Assembly (NCBI GenBank): GCA_933822405.4 | Contig: CAKOGP040002369.1 | Span: 72,000 to 135,999, forward strand | Direction: 5' to 3' | DNA: 64,000 nt | Source: Cylindrotheca closterium | Taxonomy: Eukaryota > Bacillariophyta > Bacillariophyceae > Bacillariales > Bacillariaceae | Shown: positions 55,835 through 64,000 of the stretch, piece by piece | Layout: each line of letters opens with the position of its first letter | Numbering within the stretch: the first letter of the stretch is position 1 | Notes under the pieces: generated by a model | What the model saw: only the letters and a program-made list of their open reading frames with translations | What the model was told of the DNA's origin: nothing | Databases searched by the model: none | Made by a program: the position numbers and the translations under genes

Positions 55835-57376
55835 ATGGAAGACAGCGATCAAGACGACATTTTTGCCAGCCCCAGCCGGAAGCGAGGTTCTGATAATGGA
55901 TCATCACAGAGCAATGGGAGTAGTAGCCAGAAGAAGAAGAAGGCCAAGAGAACAAACGATGTGGTGGTGGTGAAGGAAGAAGATAGTTTCCGAAGTTTGG
56001 CCATGAACCTGCCAGTTGCTTCCTTCTCTACCACAACCGGAACCACCACCACCACCACCACCACTGGAAAGAAGAAGAAGCAACAACTGCAACAAACGGA
56101 AAGGACTTCGCCTACAGAAGAGATTGACTTGAGCAGTTCTAGTGGTGGATTCAGAAGCTTGGCCTCCAGTCTCCCAGTGGCTTCCTTCTCCACCATGGGA
56201 GGAGGAAGTACCAAGAGTACTAATGGAATCAAGAAGGAAGAAGCGCCCTCCCCTGCACCAACCACCAAAACTGTAGAAAGCGCCCCCAACAGCACGGGAA
56301 AGAAAAAGAAGAAAAAGAAACAACTACCTCTTCCAAATTCCACAGAAACTGGCAAGAAATGGACCAAGGCGGTTGTCAAATGCCGAGAACATGATCGTTA
56401 TGCCCCCTCTTTTGACTTTGCCGCCTGTAAGGAAAGATGCATTGAAGCTGGAGTTACAGCCGAGTGGATCAAGGCAAAACCCTTTGGTAAATGGTGCTCT
56501 GGGAATCCACAAGTCATTGCCATTGATTGTGAAATGTGCGAAACCACCGATCCAGAGTCCGGATCAAGAAATACCAAGGCCTTGTGCCGTTTGAGTGTCA
56601 TCAATGCGGAACGACCAGATGAAGTGATTTTAGATACTCTGGTAAAGCCAAGCTGGCCAGTGAGTGACTACCGAACGAAAATCAATGGGATTTCCAAAGA
56701 GAAATTGGAAGGTGTAGAGTTCACTCTCGGTCATGCACAGTCGTTCATGATGTCTCTTTGTAGCGACGAGACTGTGATTATTGGACATGCCGTCCATAAC
56801 GATCTGGTGACGTTGCATATGGAACACCACTGTGTTGTCGATTCCTCCCTTCTATTCCGCGCCAAGGACTCGCCGACTTCCAGTGCCAGTCTCAAAGACT
56901 TGGTATCAGGCATTTTCAAAGAAAAGATGCCGGCCATACATGACAGTGTGAATGATGCCAGAAAAGCGCTTGATTGTGCACTTCACTGGGTCAAGAATGA
57001 TGGAAAGGTTGCCGATATTCAGCGGAGCACCAACAATGCAAGGGCTGCCCAACTATTTGTGCACCGAGTTCCTAAACACTGCAAGGCTGACCATTTCATT
57101 TCCATGTTCCAGAATCATACCAGCATTGTTCCAGACGAAGTTGATGAGATTGACTTTAATGGTGATACTGGAAGGACCCATGTCACCTTCAAGTCGTATC
57201 AACATGCCAACCTGGCCTTCAATACACTGGAAGGCGCTTCCGAAGGGGACAAGTCTGGTAGGTTGCAAAAGAAGGTCTATCTCAAGGGTGGTGGTTACGT
57301 ACGTATTCGAAAGATGGTACACGAAAGAAGCAGCGAGACTCCGGACAAACAACGATCGACACCAGATGATTCATAG
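55835..57376 (+). CDS. DEDDh RNA exonuclease with RRM-like C-terminus (REXO/SDN type)
   Basis: 513 residues, one exon. A low-complexity N-terminus (Ser/Lys/Thr) contains a repeated FRSLAxxLPVASFST motif at about 50 and 108. The exonuclease domain is at about 225-390: AIDCEMCET (first Asp and Glu), GHAVHNDLVTLH (second Asp) and HDSVNDARKAL (His and third Asp), all five catalytic residues present. An RRM-like fold follows at about 405-500 (LFVHRVPK, THVTFKSYQHANLAFNTL). This layout matches the plant small-RNA-degrading nucleases and REXO5, 3'-5' exonucleases acting on small or structured RNA. The substrate in this organism is inferred. It converges on the amine oxidase gene, and the last codons lie inside a tandem duplication. 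Confidence 0.87.
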   Translation: MEDSDQDDIFASPSRKRGSDNGSSQSNGSSSQKKKKAKRTNDVVVVKEEDSFRSLAMNLPVASFSTTTGTTTTTTTTGKKKKQQLQQTERTSPTEEIDLSSSSGGFRSLASSLPVASFSTMGGGSTKSTNGIKKEEAPSPAPTTKTVESAPNSTGKKKKKKKQLPLPNSTETGKKWTKAVVKCREHDRYAPSFDFAACKERCIEAGVTAEWIKAKPFGKWCSGNPQVIAIDCEMCETTDPESGSRNTKALCRLSVINAERPDEVILDTLVKPSWPVSDYRTKINGISKEKLEGVEFTLGHAQSFMMSLCSDETVIIGHAVHNDLVTLHMEHHCVVDSSLLFRAKDSPTSSASLKDLVSGIFKEKMPAIHDSVNDARKALDCALHWVKNDGKVADIQRSTNNARAAQLFVHRVPKHCKADHFISMFQNHTSIVPDEVDEIDFNGDTGRTHVTFKSYQHANLAFNTLEGASEGDKSGRLQKKVYLKGGGYVRIRKMVHERSSETPDKQRSTPDDS

Positions 57377-57588
57377 GGACAAAAGAGAGATGGGGTTTTC
57401 AAATGACAAAACTATCATACTAATTAAACTAGAGTACAGTCTTACGACCTCTTGTATGTTTTGTTAGGCGCGGAGACACCAGATGATTCATAGAGACAAA
57501 GAGAGATGGGTTCTTCAAATGACAAAACTATCATACTAATTAAACTAGAGTACAGTCTTACGACCACTTGTATGTTTTGTTAGGCGCG
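57358..57588. repeat. 117-bp tandem duplication across two convergent gene ends
   Basis: 57358-57474 is repeated at 57475-57588 with few differences. The unit runs from the final codons and stop of the exonuclease gene to the final codons and stop of the amine oxidase gene. After duplication each gene keeps one intact end, and a spare copy of each tail lies between them. Confidence 0.9.
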
Positions 57589-60441
57589 TATCCTGTCAAT
57601 GATTTCCTCTGCCACATCCTTGCCGCAATAAGCAGCGCCATGGACATATCCCCAGCTAGCACCAGATGTTTTGACCGCTTCACCAGCAAAGTACAGTTTG
57701 CTATCAATGGGATCGCGAAGTCTTTCCCGATAGCGACTTGGAGCATACCTTGAGTACGCGGTTCGTATCTGCGGTTCGTTCGCCCAATCTTGAACGACAC
57801 CCTTGACAAAAGTCTCCGAGGCTTTCCCATCAAAGACGTCATCCAGTAGATTCAAAATGGTCTCTATTACCACAGAGTCTGCTTGGCCGGTGTACAAATC
57901 GGCAATGTCGGCATAGGTAAACATTCCCAGAATATTAGTATTTGTCACCCTTCCAACAGTTGGATCGTAAAAGAGTCGAAGCCCATGATTTGATGACCCG
58001 CAATCGCTACTGTACTCATCCCAATCGCTGTCCAATGCAAACGCGTCCGGATAGAATTTTTCTGTGAATTCCAGAAACACCTTGACGGTAATGTCCATTT
58101 CAATATTATTGATAGCGTCAATGTGACTTGATGGTAGACTTGGGACGAAGTTGATTTCACCCAGTTGCAGTGTTCGCACTGACGCTGTGACAATGACGTA
58201 GGACCCTTCGTATCTCCTTCCATTTGTCAGAAATACCACTGGCTTTTGATACTCATAGTCAATTTTCTCGACAAGGCTGTTGAGCACAATCGTGTTAGCC
58301 TGAAGATTTGACGCCATCTCTTCATGGAAAAAGTCCCACCATGTTCCGTCCATCCAGCGATAGTCGCCAGACCAACGTCCTGGAGGATTGTGTTCTAGTG
58401 TTGTTCCCGTCCATCGATGGGCCACATTCGGGTCACGAATGGTTCTCTTGTTGACTGTGCGTCCAACAATTCTGCTCAGCATATCATTGGGTTCGTCCAC
58501 GTGCAGCCACTCTGGACCCAGTCCCATGCTCACATCCCATGTATTGTCCTGTTTCATCCGACCGCCATATCTGTTGGCTGCTTCCAGAACCACTACTGAA
58601 ATTCCTTCTTGTTCCAAATGATATGCGGCTGTTAGACCAGCCGCTCCAGCTCCCACAATGACAACGTCGACGGAGCGTTCCACCGCAACAGGAGTCTTTG
58701 TAGTGGCGATCGTAGGTGGAGCTGTCGGACGCGGGGATGGAGATGATGTTGGTTCTCGGGTCGGCCTGGAGGTTGGAGCCAGCGTGGGATTCGAACTTGG
58801 TTGCGCCGAAGGATATTTAGACGGCTCTGAGGTCGGGAGCAAAGAAGGTGAAACGGAGGGCATGCCCGTTGGTGCTGCTGACGGGGAAGCACTGGGAAAC
58901 CCAGTTGGATTCAGACTTTGTACTTTCGTTGGAGACGCCGAAGCTAGTTGAGTCGGGACACCTGTTGGAATTTTGGATGCAGCTACTGTGGGTGACACCG
59001 TGGGAAATGCTGTAACATCATCGAACGTTGTCATAGGTTGAACACTCAGAGCCGACCCCGCAATTTGAACCTGACCCGGGAATACCATCCCTCGATCAAG
59101 TTTCTCGAAGCTTCCCAGTACTTTCCCAATGATCAGTTCATCTTTGACTTCATCCTGGAGCCAAACATCAATAATCACCAGCAAAAGGTAGCGATTGATC
59201 GATTCCTGTTGTCTGGTTCCGGTCGGGTCCATTATTTCGTTTGGGTTCATGATTGCATTCACGACAACTCCATTGGAAATGATGTATTGTGGTAAGTCTT
59301 CGTCTAGTTTCAATGAACGCCGAGACTTCTGTGGACAGTCTGCCAGCATGGGCATCAAATGGGTTTGCATGGAATCCTCGACACTTGACAACATTCCAGC
59401 ATTCGAATCATCATCTATTTCTTGCAGCAGACTCATTTCCACTTGTATGTTGATCTCGAAACGACGATGAACGCTGACTGCATGATTGGCATCATCTTTT
59501 GGAGTCACAAAAGTTCCTTTGGAAATGGCAGCACAATCTGCACTTGACGGCGGATCAAATGACTTTGGCAATGTTGCTGGGTTCACGACCCGCTTCTGAA
59601 GCAGGAGCACCGTCGCGACAACACCGACAATAATGCAAATAAAAAATAGCCCACAGCAAAAATTTCTGGTACAGAATATTGATTTTCCTTTCCCTTGCTT
59701 GCTCTTTTTCTTTTTGGTCTTGGACTGAGGAGTTTCCACATCTGAAAATTGCGACGTTGCTTGGGTTTGCGACGATGCTGCCGGTAGTATTGGTGGTATC
59801 GACTGACTGCGTTGTTCGTCGAGTCTACTTTTGGATCGATGGTAATTCCGATGTCCAACTTCACTTCGACGGGAGTCTTCCTTGTGTTCGGATAAAGATC
59901 GTCGCCCTCCACTGCTCTGTTGACGAGAACGAGACCGCGAACTTCTTCTGCTTCGCCTTGGCTGGTGTCTATCTTGGCTGTGCACAATCTCCTGTTCGGC
60001 GATTTCGCTTCTATACCTTTCCGTATTATGTTGCTTGTCAATTCTATAGTTCCTGTCGTCGTCTTTGTCGTCACTACCACTTTGATAGTCGTCATCAAAT
60101 CTATAATTGTGGCGCTTGGACACGCGGTGTGACTCCTGTCGTTCGTTTTGCTTGTGGCGCCTCCGAGAGGAGTCACGTGTCAAATGACGCTCGCTATGAC
60201 CACGACTATCAGACAAGTGTCGACGGGAAGATTTCGATTTGCTCATGTTTTTCCGGCTGGATGACCGTTTCTGTGACTTAAAGTGTTCCCGCCTTCTGCC
60301 ATGTTGTTCATCCTTTCCATTGTGAACCATTTGCTCAATATCACCATCGTCGGCAAATGGGACAATGATCGCATCAGTTTCATTCATAACTTCACCACGT
60401 GCCTGATTTCGTGGAGGATCAGCGACATTGGATGCTTCCAT
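57580..60441 (-). CDS. Membrane-anchored flavin amine oxidase with PSxxPT linker
   Basis: 953 residues, one exon. The cytosolic N-terminus (1-230) is Arg/Ser/His/Lys-rich with many acidic runs. One membrane helix (about 234-258, CCGLFFICIIVGVVATVLLL) follows a KKKKSKQGKGK stretch. A short ectodomain (about 275-465) precedes a PSxxPT linker (about 470-580). The oxidase domain (585-953) has the FAD loop VIVGAGAAGLTAAYHLEQ, GGRMKQ, and the C-terminal FAD site YFAGEA...GYVHGA. This is the flavin-containing monoamine/polyamine oxidase family, which oxidises amines and yields hydrogen peroxide. Topology suggests a type II protein with the catalytic part outside the cytosol, perhaps wall-facing, where peroxide or polyamine turnover would matter (inference). 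Related proteins usually lack the long N-terminus. Confidence 0.87.
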   Translation of the reverse strand: MEASNVADPPRNQARGEVMNETDAIIVPFADDGDIEQMVHNGKDEQHGRRREHFKSQKRSSSRKNMSKSKSSRRHLSDSRGHSERHLTRDSSRRRHKQNERQESHRVSKRHNYRFDDDYQSGSDDKDDDRNYRIDKQHNTERYRSEIAEQEIVHSQDRHQPRRSRRSSRSRSRQQSSGGRRSLSEHKEDSRRSEVGHRNYHRSKSRLDEQRSQSIPPILPAASSQTQATSQFSDVETPQSKTKKKKSKQGKGKSIFCTRNFCCGLFFICIIVGVVATVLLLQKRVVNPATLPKSFDPPSSADCAAISKGTFVTPKDDANHAVSVHRRFEINIQVEMSLLQEIDDDSNAGMLSSVEDSMQTHLMPMLADCPQKSRRSLKLDEDLPQYIISNGVVVNAIMNPNEIMDPTGTRQQESINRYLLLVIIDVWLQDEVKDELIIGKVLGSFEKLDRGMVFPGQVQIAGSALSVQPMTTFDDVTAFPTVSPTVAASKIPTGVPTQLASASPTKVQSLNPTGFPSASPSAAPTGMPSVSPSLLPTSEPSKYPSAQPSSNPTLAPTSRPTREPTSSPSPRPTAPPTIATTKTPVAVERSVDVVIVGAGAAGLTAAYHLEQEGISVVVLEAANRYGGRMKQDNTWDVSMGLGPEWLHVDEPNDMLSRIVGRTVNKRTIRDPNVAHRWTGTTLEHNPPGRWSGDYRWMDGTWWDFFHEEMASNLQANTIVLNSLVEKIDYEYQKPVVFLTNGRRYEGSYVIVTASVRTLQLGEINFVPSLPSSHIDAINNIEMDITVKVFLEFTEKFYPDAFALDSDWDEYSSDCGSSNHGLRLFYDPTVGRVTNTNILGMFTYADIADLYTGQADSVVIETILNLLDDVFDGKASETFVKGVVQDWANEPQIRTAYSRYAPSRYRERLRDPIDSKLYFAGEAVKTSGASWGYVHGAAYCGKDVAEEIIDRIRA

Positions 60442-61241
60442 TCTTGATGTAGTATAAATTGGAGTGAAACGCTGTCAGCACCAACCGCAAGCAAGTCACC
60501 CTCAGCGAGAGAGTCGGTCAGTCGGTCAAAAGGATCTAAAATCAACCAACCACTTAATGGACTAAGTGTTGTGTGCGTATTTATCGATCAATGGTCTAGC
60601 TGTCTTATTGCGAATACGAAGCTTGTGCGTCTCGTTGAAGCAACGGAAGTTCTAGTGATGCTGATCTGCTTGCAGTCTCCTGCCATCAAATAAAAAATAA
60701 ACCCACAAAATTCGCACGATTGATTTCTAATAGAATCAATCGACCCATCGGATTCGACTTGATGTACTCTCAACTCTCAACTCGATCTTATAATCGGTAT
60801 ACGTGTCAGCATGTCCATATGGTTGCGAGTTGCGAGGCGCAGTACTGTAGACACGCACGAGATAAACAGGGGTCTATCAGGATACACGATCTTGCAATTA
60901 GATTACATAATTTTGTGACAACGCTGAACGCTTAAGATCTATATGCTATCAATGCCAGCCACCAGGCAGCTGGAGGGCAATGGTCGAGATTGTGAGAGGA
61001 GCCAGTCATCGTATCGCGCTGAGGCTTCTTAATTCCACTGTATTTCGTCGGTTTTGGGGGGGAACACTCCTGCTATTATGCTGTCGATAGCTTCAATTTC
61101 AAAGCATTCAATCATTTTCCTTGTTCCTTTTTGTAAAAGGATCGAAATCCCTCCGTCCCAGTCGGTCTTCAAGTATCCTCCGCCTGACCTCGATGATCTT
61201 GCCAACGTCTGATTGTCAGGGATTCTCCATTGGACGAGTAA
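60442..61241. other. Intergenic, upstream of the amine oxidase
   Basis: No gene or RNA recognised. It contains the 5' end of the amine oxidase and the region before the DUF285 pseudogene. Confidence 0.45.
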
Positions 61242-63026
61242 TGCTCTGTGGAGAATCGGGAATTTGAGGTCGATTTTGAACTCGGCTTGTCCAGTCCCAG
61301 CACCGACATTCCTACCGTTTTGCCAGAAGCAGAACAGAAGATTGCCAAATGGTTCGCCCCTCAACTTGTGGTTTCTCAAGATTTTCAGCGCTGTCTTCTG
61401 ATAGAAGGTGAGAGACCCGCTTCGAAAGGTATTCGAAGTGATGCAGTGCGCCAGTTGCAAACGACTTCCGAAAATCCTCTCCGATACATGATTGCTGATG
61501 TATTGGACATCTGTGCCGTTGCACAAGAGGAACCATGCTCTGCTGCCTCTACAATTCCCAACTGCAGCTTTGTGAAAGTAAAGATGCAGTTGCTTCTCCG
61601 TGGAGATGAACTTAACATGTACGTGACGGCTTTGCTCGCTGAGTTCTTCCCAGAAGGCAAAAACCTCAAAGATGAGATTGGGTTGCCCGTGATTTTGACA
61701 TCTTTGTGTTGGAACGTGTATTAGATACTGAGATTGGAGTAGTCAGCTTAAGGTAGCCTGGTAGGCGCAGCGGTTCGATTCCGTAATACCTTATATTTGA
61801 CATCGTTGCTGCAAAGTGCATTCGTGCGACTGGTTCTACCGCAAGGCTCCTAGTGCGATGCCGTCTTGGCAGCCAAGTCTTTCTCCTTCAGATTATCCAA
61901 CTATTCTTGCATCGGCTAATCCAAGTGCTTTGGTTCCTGAACCTACCAAGAAACCCTCAGAGTCGCCCAGCAAGACCCCTTCCGCAACGCCATCGAGTGC
62001 CCCGACTCCGACCCCACCGCCAACACTTGCTTCGGTTCCAGGAGAAACACCAAGTCCAACAGAGACATCCTCTGCAACTCCCTCGTCTACGCCATCAGTC
62101 GCTCCTGCCGTTGGAAGCACACCGTCTCCATAAAAAACCGTCGACGTTGGAGCCTACGCTTGGAATCAGCGCCTCGCCGTCGGTTGATCCATCTATCAAG
62201 CCCTCTGCATCACCAAGCGTCGAACCGTCTCTGTTGCCTTTGGATCAACCTTCCATCCAACATTCAATGGAACCATCATTGTCACCTTCTACACCTCAGC
62301 CATCTTTATCACCAACAATACCATGTAATCGATCCAATGCTGAGCTTTTGGAGGCTGTTTTGAACTGGTTTCAAAGCAAGGCAACAGTCGAAACCCAATA
62401 TGGACCGATGGGAGACTGGTGTTTCGCTATCGGTGTAACAAGCATGCAAAACCTCTTCTTTGGTAAAAGCACATTCAACAAGGATTTATCAAATTGGGAT
62501 GTTTCTTCCGTTACTGACATGAGTGGAGTGTTTTGGAATGCACGGTCATTTAATCAAGACTTGTCATCCTGGGACGTTTCTTCTGTCACCAATATGAAGA
62601 GCATGTTCAGCGGCGCAAGTGCATTCAATCAAGGCGTGTCGTCCTGGGACGTTTCTTCCGTCACGACCATGAAAAGTTTGTTCAATGGAGCAAGATCATT
62701 CAATCAAGACTTGTCATCCTGGGACGTTTCTTCTGTCACGGACATGAGCGACCTGGGACGTTTCTTCTGTCACGGACATGAGTGACATGTTCGCAAACCA
62801 TCCATTTTTCAACCAAGACTTGTCATCATGGGATGTTTCTTCCGTCATTTCAATGCATCGGATGTTCTACCAAGCATCATCTTTCGATCAGAGTCTTTGT
62901 ACATGGGGCGCGCGGATTCCAAGCAATGCAAATGTCCTCGATGCATTTGCTGACACCAACTGCCCGTCGAAGTCCGATCCAAACTTCTCTGCGACTCCAC
63001 CTGGCCCTTTTTGCCACACTTGTTAG
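61242..63026 (+). pseudogene. PSxxPT plus BspA-type DUF285 repeat surface protein, frame broken
   Basis: Three or more frames are needed to read the whole. 61242-61724 is an ectodomain-like piece (FEVDFELGLSSPSTDIPTVLP) whose start is missing. 61816-62133 is a PSxxPT linker. From about 62134 a second frame gives a PS-rich stretch, then DUF285 units (WDVSSVTDM, FNQDLSSWDVSSVTNMKSMF, FNQGVSSWDVSS). A 34-bp tandem duplication at 62718-62785 shifts the frame again. The final unit (62778-63026) ends with the family tail CPSKSDPNFSATPPGPFC. DUF285 proteins are leucine-rich-like surface proteins for adhesion. The breaks are at 61724-61816 (stop, possibly an intron), the A-run at 62133, and the duplication. 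A spliced gene is conceivable for the first break only. Confidence 0.75.
61754..61782 (+). other. tRNA-like promoter boxes (A box and B box)
   Basis: TAGCCTGGTAGG resembles an RNA polymerase III A box and GGTTCGATTCC is a perfect B box, but only seven bases separate them, against 30 or more in tRNA genes. There is no room for an anticodon arm. Either a deleted tRNA relic or chance, inside the interrupted pseudogene. Confidence 0.35.
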
Positions 63027-63743
63027 AATAAAAGGAAAGTTCACGTGTATATGGGGAGTACTGTAACGACCATCCTCGTGTTGGTTTGATGTCGTTCTTT
63101 CGTCAGTTTGTTTTGTGTGGTGGTCCATGGAGAAGCGAAATCGATGAGGATAGTACTGGTGTCACTGCTTGCTCATAGCATCTTGAATTTTGCAGGGTTG
63201 CCTCATGCTGGTACCAATGTACAATTGCACGATTGAAATTTAAAAATGTCAGTTCGCCCTCATCGACGCCATCACACCGCGCAATGCCACACCCAATCCC
63301 TGTTGAATGAATAATACCATATCAATCATCAATACCAACAATTCTTTTTGATCCGAGAGTGTTATATCGACCATATTGATAGCTTTGATATACGTACCTT
63401 TCGATCAGGCAGTGTACCGTGGTAGGCCTTCAATACTCAAACATAGTTCGGAGGAAGGTCGATTTTAAAAATTGTGTTGCGATGAATACAAAGAAGCCAC
63501 GAACTGGATCAATTCGACTGTAACCGATACTAGAGATAAGCGCAATGGGTACAGCCAAGAGTGGAACAGGAGTTCTGTGTACTGTACCATTTCGTCTCCG
63601 ACCTTGTCACATCTGAGGTCCACATTGCTGCATATATGTATATTCCATGATTTGTAATAGGACTATTAATAGTTACTAGTCTTGGCAATATACATGAGAG
63701 AAGATCGGTGCGCCAATGATTTGAAGCAAGAACTGGAATATAA
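63027..63743. other. Intergenic
   Basis: 3' side of the DUF285 pseudogene and of the transporter gene. A GGTACC word is near 63210. No gene supported. Confidence 0.45.
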
Positions 63744-64000
63744 TTAGCTTTGTTTCTTGTTTGCAAGGAGTAGTTTTGGCATAGTGGATGACAGACTGCT
63801 CGAACAAGAATGCATCCAGAGACTGGTAGCCGCCAACAAGCCACCCACAATTTGTGCCGAGGAAATTCCATGAGATCCAGCTTGTAAAAAGCCAGAAAGA
63901 AGAATCCCAAAGATGAGTGCGAATCCCTTTTGGACTGAACCCGCATGTTTGGTGACCAATCCAACCAAGATTCCACCAAACGAGTTGGTCAAAATAGGAA
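63744..64000 (-). CDS. Nucleotide-sugar transporter, C-terminal part (start beyond window)
   Basis: Reads [22 protein letters not shown], then [40 protein letters not shown], and a Lys/Ser tail to a stop at 63744. Gly-rich NSFGGILVG followed by VTKHAG and KGFA is the C-terminal signature of the SLC35A type (UDP-galactose, CMP-sialic acid and UDP-GlcNAc carriers) in the Golgi membrane. The two last membrane helices are visible. The N-terminal eight are outside the window, so the substrate cannot be judged. Confidence 0.7.
   Translation of the reverse strand, partial: PILTNSFGGILVGLVTKHAGSVQKGFALIFGILLSGFLQAGSHGISSAQIVGGLLAATSLWMHSCSSSLSSTMPKLLLANKKQS

Noticed and set aside
61029..61526. Minus-strand frame of 165 codons
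   Set aside because: Antisense to the ectodomain part of the DUF285 gene, which has the better family resemblance.

Overview
The window reads as nuclear DNA of a pennate diatom. This is inferred from gene content, not from a marker gene. It holds a Ty1/copia element of diatom type (reverse-transcriptase motif HVDD, DVPNAF block). Two genes carry proline/serine/threonine 'PSxxPT' linkers typical of diatom secreted and wall proteins. There are BspA-type DUF285 repeats, class C-like seven-helix receptors, and a short protein with a bipartite plastid-type leader. Genes have few, short GT-AG introns (81-207 bp), and simple repeats (CAA, CCA, CAG, TCATCA) are common.

Layout. 1-6189: two tandem minus-strand paralogues encoding secreted-ectodomain, class C-like seven-helix receptors; the first runs off the window. 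6913-9135: a macro-like plus SIR2-like fusion, the most unusual single protein here. 9382-9816: a spliced Sec61 beta gene with a 21-bp first exon. 10613-16789: a tail-to-tail pair of spliced paralogues with a conserved, unnamed Cys/His-containing C-terminal region. 19565-20974: a proline-rich, possibly transposon-derived DNA-binding protein. 22682-24840: an intact three-exon sulfite oxidase.

27266-53853 is a duplication and decay zone. Three intact intronless kinesin-light-chain-like TPR genes (27266, 46596, 49317) sit among at least six broken or partial TPR copies. Two sulfite oxidase relics lie in the same zone: a nearly full pseudogene at 29404-31520 and a strongly decayed last-exon relic at 48108-48690. 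Also in the zone are a membrane EF-hand protein, a short RNase II N-terminal-domain protein, a degenerate copia element (40419-46233) with no integrase core, and a small minus-strand helical repeat protein.

54344-63026: a spliced ankyrin-like gene, a DEDDh RNA exonuclease with an RRM-like tail, and a membrane-anchored flavin amine oxidase convergent with it. A 117-bp duplication covers the last codons of both convergent genes. A broken DUF285 gene follows, read in three frames. 63744-64000 is the C-terminus of a nucleotide-sugar transporter that continues beyond the window.

There is no sign of operon-like logic. The connecting story is local segmental duplication: tandem receptors, an inverted paralogue pair, and repeated TPR plus sulfite oxidase blocks, with many copies decaying. 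Intron positions were assigned by eye from GT-AG signals, frame continuity and paralogue alignment; no search could be run.
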